Source of the DNA: Caldifarciminota bacterium
GTDB taxonomy: Bacteria; WOR-3; Hydrothermia; UBA1063; CAJXJZ01
Assembly (NCBI GenBank): GCA_027073945.1
Contig: JALTEL010000307.1
Coordinates: 1-22,594 of the forward strand
Direction of reading: 5' to 3'
DNA length: 22,594 nt
The notes beneath the pieces are model-generated. The model saw only the letters and a program-made list of their open reading frames with translations. It was not told the origin of the DNA and ran no database searches. The position numbers and the translations under genes were made by a program. This document shows positions 8,195-16,131 of the stretch, in pieces; positions within the stretch are counted from its first letter, which is position 1; each line of letters begins with the position of its first letter.

Positions 8195-8216
8195 ATTAAT
8201 CTACAAGAGGTGTAAA

Positions 8217-9527
8217 ATGGAAAGTTTAAAAAACAAGATTAAAGAAAAGCGTATCACGGTTGGCATATTGGGGCTTGGATATGTTGGACTTCCGCTTGCC
8301 GTAGAGTTTGCAAAGGCAGGCTTCAGCACAATTGGCTTTGACATAGATGCAGCAAAAATCAAAGATATTCAGGACGGTCATTCATATATAAACGATGTAA
8401 GCGATGAAACGCTTAAAACTGTTCAAAGCAATGGGAAATTCATTGTATCAAATGATAAATCCATTATAAAAGATATGGATGCGGTGATAGTTTCCGTCCC
8501 CACACCACTTTCCAAGACAAAGGACCCCGACCTGAGCTTTGTAATAAGCGCAACAGAAATGATAAAAAAGAATCTGCGTAACTTCCACATAATATCTTTT
8601 GAAAGTACTACCTACCCGGGTACAACCGAAGAGATTATAAGGCCCATTTTAGAAGAAACAGGCCTCAGAGCAGGAACTGATTTTTTTCTCGCATTTTCCC
8701 CGGAAAGAATAGACCCAGGGAACAGTCAATACAATGTTCATAATACCCCTAAATTAGTTGGAGGTATTGACCCCTTATCCACAGATATAGTTGCACTGGT
8801 GTATGAGGGCGCCATTCAGCATGTGATAAGAGTTAGCTCTTCAAAAGTTGCTGAAACTGCAAAATTACTTGAAAATACTTTTAGAAGCATTAATATCGGT
8901 CTTGCCAATGAGGTAGCAATTATGTGCAACATACTTGGCATTGATTCCTGGGAGGTAATCAATGCAGCAAGCACAAAACCTTTCGGTTTTATGAAATTCT
9001 ACCCCGGGCCCGGGATAGGTGGGCACTGCATACCAATTGACCCCGTATACCTATCCTGGAAAATGAAAACCCTGAATTATACTGCAAGATTTATTGAGCT
9101 TGCAACGGATATCAATGCATACATGCCCAGATATGTTGTCTCCAGAATTCAAGATGCCTTGAATGAAAAGGAAAAGAGCATAAAAGGCTCGCATATACTC
9201 ATCCTGGGGGTTACATACAAAAAGGATATAGATGATCTTAGAGAATCTCCTGTCATTGATATAATAACTCTACTTGAACAAAAAGGTGCAAAAGTAGAGT
9301 TTTATGACCCATATGTCAACGAAATAGAAATAAGCGGGCTTATAAAAGAGAGTATCCGGTTTTCAATCGAGACTTTGCAAAATTTCGATATCGTTGTGCT
9401 CGGAACCGACCACACAGCATTTGATTATAATTCAGTATACAAACACGCCGCATATATATTCGACACAAGAAATGCATTCAGGAATGCCGGTATAAAAGAC
9501 AATACCGGGAAAATAGTGGTAATATAA
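8217..9527 (+). CDS. wbpA: UDP-N-acetylglucosamine 6-dehydrogenase-type nucleotide-sugar dehydrogenase
   Basis: A 436-residue NAD-dependent dehydrogenase that oxidises C6 of a UDP-sugar to the uronic acid in two steps. The Rossmann motif GLGYVG is at 19-24, SVPTPL at 93-98, and [10 protein letters not shown] at 160-169. The active-site region [11 protein letters not shown] has the nucleophile C271, and [15 protein letters not shown] lies in the C-terminal domain. The [21 protein letters not shown] arrangement fits WbpA/TviB-type enzymes acting on UDP-GlcNAc better than UDP-glucose dehydrogenases, but WecC-like activity on UDP-ManNAc is possible. I chose ATG 8217 because AAGAGGTG precedes it; a TTG 51 bases upstream is part of the promoter. 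First gene of the rightward operon; its stop overlaps the next start by one base (TAATG). Confidence 0.92.
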   Translation: [436 protein letters not shown]

Positions 9528-11641
9528 TGATATTTCTGTTCTTTTTGGTAGCCTTTAATCTCCCTGACAGTTTATTAAACAGCAAAAGCAATACAGCTTC
9601 GCCTACTCCTGAGAGACCAAAATATATGCACAGTAGTGCGACACACGACACTTTGACTTCTGTTGTTGAAAAATTCTTTGAGGATATAACAGGGGAAAAA
9701 CTCAAACAGGTAGGGTATGCGTTTTTCCAGCCAAGAGAAATACCCGAACTGCCCGTTGGTATCCCAAAAGGCTATACTCTGGGACCAGGTGATGAAATTA
9801 TCATATATTTCTCAGGTGAATTGAGTAATGTTTTAAGGCTTAAGATTAACAGGGAAGGGCAGATCTTTGTCCCTGATGTTGGGATTATAAATCTGTGGGG
9901 GCTTGATTTTGACAAAGCCAGAGAAAGGATACAACAGTCAATACATAAAAAGCTGAATAACGTAAAAATAAATGTTTCCATGGGGAATCTGAGAGGAGTG
10001 AGAGTATACATAACAGGCCATGTTTATAGACCCGGTCCCTATATTGTACCAGCAACATTCTCTTGCATTGACGCACTCTCTCTTGCTGGCGGCCCTGACA
10101 AAGGGGGAACGCTAAGACACATAAAAATTATACATACAAATGGCAGCTCAGATATCATTGACCTCTATACCTTTTTGCTCAATGGGAAGCCTGTTCACAT
10201 GCAGAGTCTAAAACAGGGAGACATTATTTATGTCGGTCCTGCAGGCAGTTTTGTGGCAATTACAGGTAATGTGAAAATGCCAGGTATCTATGAAATAAAA
10301 GACTCGGAGACATTGGGGGAGCTATTATCTTCTCGTGGCACCCTGCCTTTTATTCAGGAAAGAGTTGTAATAAGACGACTTGTTGAAGACAGCAGCATTG
10401 TAATTGAATTGAATTTTAAAGACCTGCATAAATTTAAACTTAAAAACGGCGATGTTATAAGCATCCCCGCACTTACTCCAGTTGTAACATCATACGTAAA
10501 GATCTCGGGAAATGTTATAAAACCCGGGGTGTACCAGTTCACACAGGGAGAGAGTTTGAAAGAATTAATTTCCAAAGCTGGCAGTTTCAGATATACTCCA
10601 GATACCACGATTTTTATTTACAGATATAAAAACGATTATAAGAGAGTTTTACTCAAGGTAAAAACCCAAAATACACATGGTTTTAGACTAAAATCCTGCG
10701 ATTCTGTTGTTGTATTCTCTTTTAAAGAGCTACATCCTGTTAAACCCGTGAGTATAACCGGTGAAGTACGAAGCTCTGTAAATATTGCATATATTGATTC
10801 CATGTCTATTGCCGATATTTTGCGCCTATCACATCCCAAACCGGATGCCGAGAAAAGATTCGTTCTATTGCTCAGAAAGGATATAACATCTAAAATAAAA
10901 CACAGTGAGTTCTCAAGTACTTTTCTTAATCCCGGAGACATGATTTACGTTTTAAAGGATACCCTCTCCAGCAATAAAATAAAGGTTATACTGAAAGGTG
11001 AAGTTAAATACCCTGGGACGTATGTTTTACCCAAGGGCAGTTCCATTCAAAAATTGATTGGACTTGCCGGGGGCACACTTTCAGATGCCTATCTGAGGGG
11101 CTCATTTATAAAACGGATTGGTATTAATCAGGTAAACAGAAATAACGCTGAGAAAATAGCACAGTCCTATGCAATCTCTTCTTTTTCGTTTGACAGCATT
11201 CCATCTGTATCTGCTGCTCAACTTTCTGCTATCAAGGGATTGAATATGACTGATATAATATCATTTAAAAATTCTGACGAATTTCTCAGGACAAAGCTTT
11301 TCAAGAATGTAACTGTGCGCATTCCCTCAAAACCTCTGTACGTTACAGTATCCGGAGCTGTGCAACGACCGTTTGTCCTTAAATACTCCGGTAAAAAAAG
11401 CGGATACGCCTATCTCTCTCACATTCCACTGGTTCAAAATGCAGATAGAAAAAGTACTTATATTGTTTCCTACAACGGATACATAAAAGGCGCAGCCAAT
11501 GAGGTATACCCGGGAGATATTATAGTTGTTCCATACAGAAAAAAGGTCTCAACATGGTATAACGTAAAACAAATAAGTTCTGTACTTTACCAAATGACAA
11601 TTGCTTTACTGGCCGTTTATCAGGTATACAGATGGAGATAA
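9527..11641 (+). CDS. wza: Wza-like polysaccharide export protein with six SLBB domains
   Basis: A 704-residue outer-membrane polysaccharide export protein. A short hydrophobic N-terminus (MIFLFFLVAF) looks like a signal sequence. The Poly_export domain follows (around 78-155, with YTLGPGDEIIIYFSGE). I count six SLBB beta-grasp units, each opening with a G-x-V-x-x-P-type strand: near 158 (ITGHVYRPGPY), 243 (ITGNVKMPGIY), 324 (ISGNVIKPGVY), 408 (ITGEV), 487 (LKGEVKYPGTY) and about 605 (VSGAVQRP). A C-terminal hydrophobic helix (about 683-702) ends in RWR, matching the helix that forms the outer-membrane pore in Wza. There is no Cys in the signal region, so no lipoprotein anchor. It is much larger than E. 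coli Wza (about 380 residues, fewer SLBB), resembling the multi-SLBB forms of other phyla. It overlaps the short wzz by 10 bases. Confidence 0.9.
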   Translation: MIFLFFLVAFNLPDSLLNSKSNTASPTPERPKYMHSSATHDTLTSVVEKFFEDITGEKLKQVGYAFFQPREIPELPVGIPKGYTLGPGDEIIIYFSGELSNVLRLKINREGQIFVPDVGIINLWGLDFDKARERIQQSIHKKLNNVKINVSMGNLRGVRVYITGHVYRPGPYIVPATFSCIDALSLAGGPDKGGTLRHIKIIHTNGSSDIIDLYTFLLNGKPVHMQSLKQGDIIYVGPAGSFVAITGNVKMPGIYEIKDSETLGELLSSRGTLPFIQERVVIRRLVEDSSIVIELNFKDLHKFKLKNGDVISIPALTPVVTSYVKISGNVIKPGVYQFTQGESLKELISKAGSFRYTPDTTIFIYRYKNDYKRVLLKVKTQNTHGFRLKSCDSVVVFSFKELHPVKPVSITGEVRSSVNIAYIDSMSIADILRLSHPKPDAEKRFVLLLRKDITSKIKHSEFSSTFLNPGDMIYVLKDTLSSNKIKVILKGEVKYPGTYVLPKGSSIQKLIGLAGGTLSDAYLRGSFIKRIGINQVNRNNAEKIAQSYAISSFSFDSIPSVSAAQLSAIKGLNMTDIISFKNSDEFLRTKLFKNVTVRIPSKPLYVTVSGAVQRPFVLKYSGKKSGYAYLSHIPLVQNADRKSTYIVSYNGYIKGAANEVYPGDIIVVPYRKKVSTWYNVKQISSVLYQMTIALLAVYQVYRWR

Positions 11642-12255
11642 AAAGCAAAGCTCTGTCTCTTCATATCACTGCATTTATTATGCTGGAGATAGTTGTATCT
11701 GTGTATACCCTTCTGTGTCCAAAGATATACAGAGTGGAAGCAACAATTCTTTCTCCAGAAGCTCAATCACCTGCTCCATCAATTTCTACGCCTTATGGAA
11801 CTTTTCCCGCCAAAATAAGCGGCACGGGACAGGTCTCGTCACAGGCAATTCTTGCTCTCTTAAACAGCAGAAGGCTTGCCACAATGGTTGTAGACAAATT
11901 TAAATTAGATAGCATATACAAGACAAAAAACAAAATTATGGCTGGTGTGAAATTTAAAAAAAATTTCACACCAGCGTATCAGCAGGAAAATGGTGTTATA
12001 ATACTTGATTTTATGACAAAAGACCCAGGATTAGGAGTAAAAATCCTGAATTTTATTCTGAGTTCTCTCGATTCCTTGAACACTACAATTAAATTAACAA
12101 CAACAAGGCCCATCGTAAAGGTGATTGACAAACCCATTATACCTGCAAAAAAGTACAAGCCCCACCTATCAATAAATCTTATACTGGGATTTTTGATATT
12201 TTTATCCATTGAATTCGTATACTTTTCGCTTCTGGAAATCAGAAAAATCATCTGA
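11632..12255 (+). CDS. wzz: Short Wzz-type chain-length determinant
   Basis: A 207-residue minimal Wzz protein. The first membrane segment is near 10-29, then a short periplasmic part with the Wzz landmark SSQAILALLNSRRLATMVVDKF (near 70-90, cited in parts). The second membrane segment near 178-198 is preceded by the Pro-rich motif VIDKPIIPAKKYKP. The central coiled coil found in full-length Wzz (300 or more residues) is missing. It probably pairs with the Wzx/Wzy system encoded next. The ATG overlaps the end of the export gene by 10 bases and has an AGG site upstream. The coding sequence contains a perfect 15-bp inverted repeat (11941-11975), annotated separately. It is the second Wzz of the locus, the long one being at 6888-8039. 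Confidence 0.82.
   Translation: MEIKSKALSLHITAFIMLEIVVSVYTLLCPKIYRVEATILSPEAQSPAPSISTPYGTFPAKISGTGQVSSQAILALLNSRRLATMVVDKFKLDSIYKTKNKIMAGVKFKKNFTPAYQQENGVIILDFMTKDPGLGVKILNFILSSLDSLNTTIKLTTTRPIVKVIDKPIIPAKKYKPHLSINLILGFLIFLSIEFVYFSLLEIRKII
11941..11975. repeat. Perfect 15-bp inverted repeat with 5-base A loop inside short wzz
   Basis: Arms GCTGGTGTGAAATTT (11941-11955) and AAATTTCACACCAGC (11961-11975) are exact reverse complements around AAAAA. As RNA this is a long stable hairpin. No U tract follows on either strand, so it is not an intrinsic terminator. As DNA, positions 11944-11972 can be read as two 11-bp arms around 7 bases, the general geometry of a tyrosine-recombinase core site; that reading is speculative. 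Confidence 0.95.
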
Positions 12256-13524
12256 ATGAAAAAACGGCCTCTTGTTAATACCTTTATAGCAGGTATAGCA
12301 ATTCTAATTCTGAATGTTTTCACAGGTATTGTAACAGCCAGGGTACTCGGGCCTTCAGGTAAAGGTATGCTACGCACTCTTATAATATGGCCAACCATTT
12401 TCGCAAATTTCAGCATACTGGGATTGCAAGAATCTCTTGTATATTATTTTAAAAAGAATATATTACAAAGAAAAGTAGTTTACTCAACAGTATTTTACTT
12501 TATGCTACTTTCTTCGATTTTATTTGGTGTTGTGTTCTTTATAATTCATCCTATCCTTTTAAAATCAAGCGGTATTTCTCATCATGCTATTTTTGTCATT
12601 TTTATTGCATCCTATCTGCCGGTTTATGCAATGACTCAGGCAGGTATATCGCTTATTCAGGCAAAAGAACAATTTATAAAATACAATGTACTGAGACTTT
12701 TACCTCCATCCGGGTACCTTATATTTTTATTGGTTTTCATCAATCATTTAACTCCTGCAATATGCATGAAATTGCTGCTTGTTTCTAACTATATTACCGT
12801 GATTATTGTATTATTTATAACATCCCTTCCAAAAATCAATTTTCTATCTTTAAACGAGATTAAAAAAATCACATACTATGGTATAAAAGCACATCTCGCA
12901 AACTTCATAAGTGGGTTAAATCTTCAGGAAGATCAGGCAATAATTTCTATAATTGGATTGCCTTCTATGCTGGGACTTTATTCCGTAGCCTCATCAGCTG
13001 CCAGAATCGGACATATATTACCTATTGCGGCTGGAATTGTCTTTTTTCCGAAATTCTCCGGTCAGGAAACTCAAATCAAAAAGGCAACCCTGTATAAAAA
13101 TACAAGATTCATTTTATTATTCACAATAATAAGCGCATTTATATTTATCATACTGGCAAAACCGATAATACTATTTCTGTTTGGGGGAAAGTTTTTGCTT
13201 TCTGTGAACATTGCACAAGTGCTGTACCTTACTTCAATACCTGTTACAATAATATACATGCTATCTGCCGCATTTAAATCCGAGGGGATGCCTGAGTTTG
13301 CTCTACTTGCCGAAATTTTTCTCATGCTGGGTATTGGCTCAGTAGGCACATATCTTTTTTTTCTGCATGGACTTCTTGGCCTGTCTCTGGGCGTTTTAAT
13401 ATCCTACACCCTCTCAGCCGGTTATCTGCTTTTTATGGGCAAAAAGAAAATGGGGATTTCACTTAAAAAACTCATGATCCCCATAAAAAACGATTTTACA
13501 GGACTGTGGGAAAAGAATATTTAA
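12256..13524 (+). CDS. wzx: Wzx-type polysaccharide flippase (MOP superfamily)
   Basis: A 422-residue integral membrane protein with roughly twelve hydrophobic segments. The N-terminus (NVFTGIVTARVLGPSGKGMLRTL, residues about 19-40, given in parts) carries the typical Wzx/MOP sequence T-x-R-x-L-G-P-x-G-x-G. It flips undecaprenyl-diphosphate-linked repeat units from the cytosolic to the periplasmic leaflet. The ATG directly follows the TGA of the short wzz with no gap; the ribosome site is weak, suggesting coupling. Its 3' end overlaps the GTG start of the polymerase by 19 bases. Near the 3' end an 8-bp inverted repeat (ATGGGGAT / ATCCCCAT, 13450-13484) lies just ahead of that GTG. Confidence 0.88.
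   Translation: MKKRPLVNTFIAGIAILILNVFTGIVTARVLGPSGKGMLRTLIIWPTIFANFSILGLQESLVYYFKKNILQRKVVYSTVFYFMLLSSILFGVVFFIIHPILLKSSGISHHAIFVIFIASYLPVYAMTQAGISLIQAKEQFIKYNVLRLLPPSGYLIFLLVFINHLTPAICMKLLLVSNYITVIIVLFITSLPKINFLSLNEIKKITYYGIKAHLANFISGLNLQEDQAIISIIGLPSMLGLYSVASSAARIGHILPIAAGIVFFPKFSGQETQIKKATLYKNTRFILLFTIISAFIFIILAKPIILFLFGGKFLLSVNIAQVLYLTSIPVTIIYMLSAAFKSEGMPEFALLAEIFLMLGIGSVGTYLFFLHGLLGLSLGVLISYTLSAGYLLFMGKKKMGISLKKLMIPIKNDFTGLWEKNI
13450..13484. repeat. 8-bp inverted repeat near wzx/wzy junction
   Basis: ATGGGGAT (13450-13457) and ATCCCCAT (13477-13484) are exact reverse complements with a 19-base loop, 21 bases before the GTG of the polymerase. It may be a modest mRNA hairpin affecting reinitiation at the overlapping start, or chance; it is not followed by a T tract on the sense strand. 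Confidence 0.5.
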
Positions 13525-14891
13525 AACAGAACCTACCTGGTGTTATAATTATATTTTTAGTAAGTCTGTCTCTGCTGTTGTTTATGTATACCAGGCATTT
13601 TCCTCTGTTACATGGCATACTATTTTTTTCCCTTACATTTATGTCCTATGCCGTGATAAAATCAGCCATTTATGATATTTACTCTCCCTTTTTCTTTACC
13701 TCTGTTTTGTATCTTGTATATTTCAGCCTAATGCCCGCATTTAACATTTATATTGAAGGCTTTCTCTCTGTTCAGAGGAATCTCCTTTTGTATTTTATAA
13801 CCGGCATACTAATCTTTATCATAGGATTTTTATTTTTTTCATTAGGTTACTTTAGTTTTGGCAATATGCTGAAAGAAAGGGCCGGAAGGCTAAAATTTCC
13901 TGTCTTAAGACCTGGGAAAACTCTGTTTATAGTGTCAATAGTCCTGGAATTTATCGGAATCTTGAGCTTTTATCTATGGACAAGAAAAACGGGTATCTCA
14001 TTCTTCATAATCAATCCGTTTAATCTAACAAACTATTATATCAAACTCTCGCACATGCCTGTAAAAAGCACTGCTTACTTATCTCTGCCATTATTATTTG
14101 TGATAACCTCCAACCTTATCATGCTGGAATACAGAATAAACGGGTATATAAAAAAATTCTTCTGGATAAATTTTATACTGTTAAGCCTGGTTATTTTCTC
14201 AAAAGGCACCCGATATATTGGACTTATATTCTGGGGAAGCACAATTTTATTTTACATAATAAGGCACAGAGGTAAAGTGAACAAGTTGCTTATTGCAAGT
14301 ATTGCGGTAATTTTAGTGTTTGCATTTGTGGTAATAGCTTATCTGCGGGGCATGCAATACCTTAACTTAATAAGACTTAATCCGGATTTTTTCTATAAGC
14401 TTTTTCTTTCTTCTCTGTCCATATTCACACCGTATATAAAGGTAATAAAGTCCATACCTGCTCAATTTCATTACTTTTTAGGCGAATCTCTCTATTATAT
14501 ATTTGTACTTCCTATCCCAAGAGTTTTGTGGCCGGATAAACCATACTCCAGATACATGCTGACTCTCTGGCATATAACGGGAGGTAAGGATTTCGGATAT
14601 GCAATACCAAATATAGGGGAAATGTATGCTAATGCCGGCATACCAGGTGTTATGCTGGGTATGGGCATTACGGGTTTTGCACTTAGATTTATATATGAAA
14701 CATTCAAACTAAACAGAGATAATATTATTGTTTTGATTTTTTATACTATCTTCTATTTCTTTCTCTTCCAGATTATATCAAGAGGATTTTTTGCTCAGAT
14801 ATTTGTTGAATTTCTGTACCTCTTCTTTCCAGTTTTATTGCTATTTTTAATAGCTGTTCTTCAGAAAAAATCAAATAATGCCATACGATAG
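13506..14891 (+). CDS. wzy: O-antigen/oligosaccharide repeat-unit polymerase (Wzy-like)
   Basis: A 461-residue polytopic membrane protein with about eleven to twelve hydrophobic segments. A periplasmic loop near 335-385 contains PRVLWPDKPYSR, then GGKDFGYAIPN and GEMYANAGIPGVMLGM (cited in parts). The spaced P-R-x-L-W-P-D-K-P and G-E-x-Y-x-N-x-G-x-x-G pattern is typical of oligosaccharide repeat-unit polymerases. It would polymerise flipped lipid-linked units in the periplasm, with length set by Wzz. The start is GTG at 13506 (acagga upstream), overlapping wzx by 19 bases; no earlier or better ATG precedes the first membrane segment. The 3' end overlaps the glycosyltransferase by 14 bases. 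Wzy proteins diverge strongly, so the call rests on topology, the loop motif and operon context. Confidence 0.85.
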   Translation: MGKEYLKQNLPGVIIIFLVSLSLLLFMYTRHFPLLHGILFFSLTFMSYAVIKSAIYDIYSPFFFTSVLYLVYFSLMPAFNIYIEGFLSVQRNLLLYFITGILIFIIGFLFFSLGYFSFGNMLKERAGRLKFPVLRPGKTLFIVSIVLEFIGILSFYLWTRKTGISFFIINPFNLTNYYIKLSHMPVKSTAYLSLPLLFVITSNLIMLEYRINGYIKKFFWINFILLSLVIFSKGTRYIGLIFWGSTILFYIIRHRGKVNKLLIASIAVILVFAFVVIAYLRGMQYLNLIRLNPDFFYKLFLSSLSIFTPYIKVIKSIPAQFHYFLGESLYYIFVLPIPRVLWPDKPYSRYMLTLWHITGGKDFGYAIPNIGEMYANAGIPGVMLGMGITGFALRFIYETFKLNRDNIIVLIFYTIFYFFLFQIISRGFFAQIFVEFLYLFFPVLLLFLIAVLQKKSNNAIR

Positions 14892-16131
14892 AATAATAGT
14901 GGCACATCCGGGCACTCAACATTCATACCATATTGCCGCAGCACTGAAGAGATACGGAATGCTCTATAAGTTTATCACCAATTACTATTACAAACCCAAT
15001 AAATTCCCATATAATTTTATGGAAACAATGCCTTTTATAAGGAAATATATAAAGACAAAATCAGAAAGGCGTAGGTCCAAGGACATTAAAGAAACAGATG
15101 TAATTGACGTTAATCCTTATAATGAATTGCCCCTTATTTTGTTTAAAAAAATAGGAACAAAAAAAATGAGAGATGATTATATGTATCTCTCACATAGATT
15201 TTTCGAAAAATTTGTGTCATCCTATGCAAAAAAGCACCAGGTTCATGCAGTTGTTGCCTATGATACTGCTTCATACAATGTGTTCAAATCTTTAAAACAC
15301 AGTAAAATTAAAAAAGTGCTCGATTTTTCCCATCCGCATGTACAGGGGTTCAAAATACTACAGGATGAAGCTGCATTTAACCCTGAATATGCATATCTGA
15401 TTGACGCACCAAAAATCAAAGGAGTTATTGAAAAATGTCTTGCTGAAGAACAACTCGCTGATTATATACTGGTGGCATCCAATTTCAGCAAACAATGTCT
15501 TATAAAAGACGGGGTGAAAGCAAATCGGATATTCATAGTACCCTATGGAGTAGACCTTTCAAGATTTTATCCCGGGACCAAGCACAGAGAGAAAAATGAA
15601 AAATTAAAGCTGTTATTTGTCGGCCAGATCACTCAAAGAAAGGGTATTTCTTATTTGATTGAATCTTTTAATGCTCTAAAATCTCAAAATGTGGAATTAC
15701 ATATTACAGGTGGATTATTCCAGGGTTATAAGATACCCGAGTTTTTAAAAGGTGATAGAATATACTACACAGGACGTGTTGTGGATGCTGAACTTCCCGC
15801 GGTTTACAGAAATGCAGATATCTTTGTACTTCCGAGCCTTGTAGAGGGCTTTGGCCTTGTGCTCCTTGAGGCAATGGCAAGCGGACTGCCTGTTATAACT
15901 ACTCCTAACAGCGGAGGACCCGATATTATTGAAAATGGAAAGGAAGGGTTTATTGTTCCCGTAAGAAATGTTTCAGCGCTTGTTGAACGTATCAGGTTTT
16001 TACTGAATAACCCTGATAAAAGAGAAGAAATGGGACGTGCCGCCAGAAAAAAAGCCGAGCAGTATTCATGGAAAACCTATGAGGGAAAAATTGGCAAATT
16101 TTTCAGATATTTAACAGGAAAAACAGTATGA
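14878..16131 (+). CDS. Family 4 glycosyltransferase
   Basis: A 417-residue GT-B fold enzyme. The C-terminal nucleotide-sugar domain shows VPYGVD (221-226), FVGQITQRKGISYLI (247-261) and the retaining GT4 motif EGFGLVLLEAMASGLPVI with E323 and E331 at the E-x7-E positions. The N-terminal acceptor domain starts with an unusual HPGTQHSYHIAAAL segment (10-23). It would add one sugar of the repeat unit on the cytosolic face; donor and linkage are not readable from sequence. The only glycosyltransferase on the plus strand of the locus, it is coupled at both ends: 14-base overlap with the polymerase and ATGA overlap with xerD. Confidence 0.92.
   Translation: MPYDRIIVAHPGTQHSYHIAAALKRYGMLYKFITNYYYKPNKFPYNFMETMPFIRKYIKTKSERRRSKDIKETDVIDVNPYNELPLILFKKIGTKKMRDDYMYLSHRFFEKFVSSYAKKHQVHAVVAYDTASYNVFKSLKHSKIKKVLDFSHPHVQGFKILQDEAAFNPEYAYLIDAPKIKGVIEKCLAEEQLADYILVASNFSKQCLIKDGVKANRIFIVPYGVDLSRFYPGTKHREKNEKLKLLFVGQITQRKGISYLIESFNALKSQNVELHITGGLFQGYKIPEFLKGDRIYYTGRVVDAELPAVYRNADIFVLPSLVEGFGLVLLEAMASGLPVITTPNSGGPDIIENGKEGFIVPVRNVSALVERIRFLLNNPDKREEMGRAARKKAEQYSWKTYEGKIGKFFRYLTGKTV

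Noticed and set aside
8166..8216. N-terminal extension of the dehydrogenase from TTG
   Set aside because: The TTG coincides with a -35 box, the added residues are not family-like, and the ATG at 8217 has a good ribosome site.
11946..11970. CRP-like TGTGA...TCACA site
   Set aside because: The half-sites are 15 bases apart instead of 6 and lie within a coding region.
11941..11975. Intrinsic terminator reading of the wzz hairpin
   Set aside because: No T tract follows the stem on either strand and the hairpin lies mid-gene in a continuous operon.
11979..12416. Minus-strand open frame across short wzz and wzx
   Set aside because: It overlaps two confidently assigned plus-strand genes and its sequence has no recognisable features.
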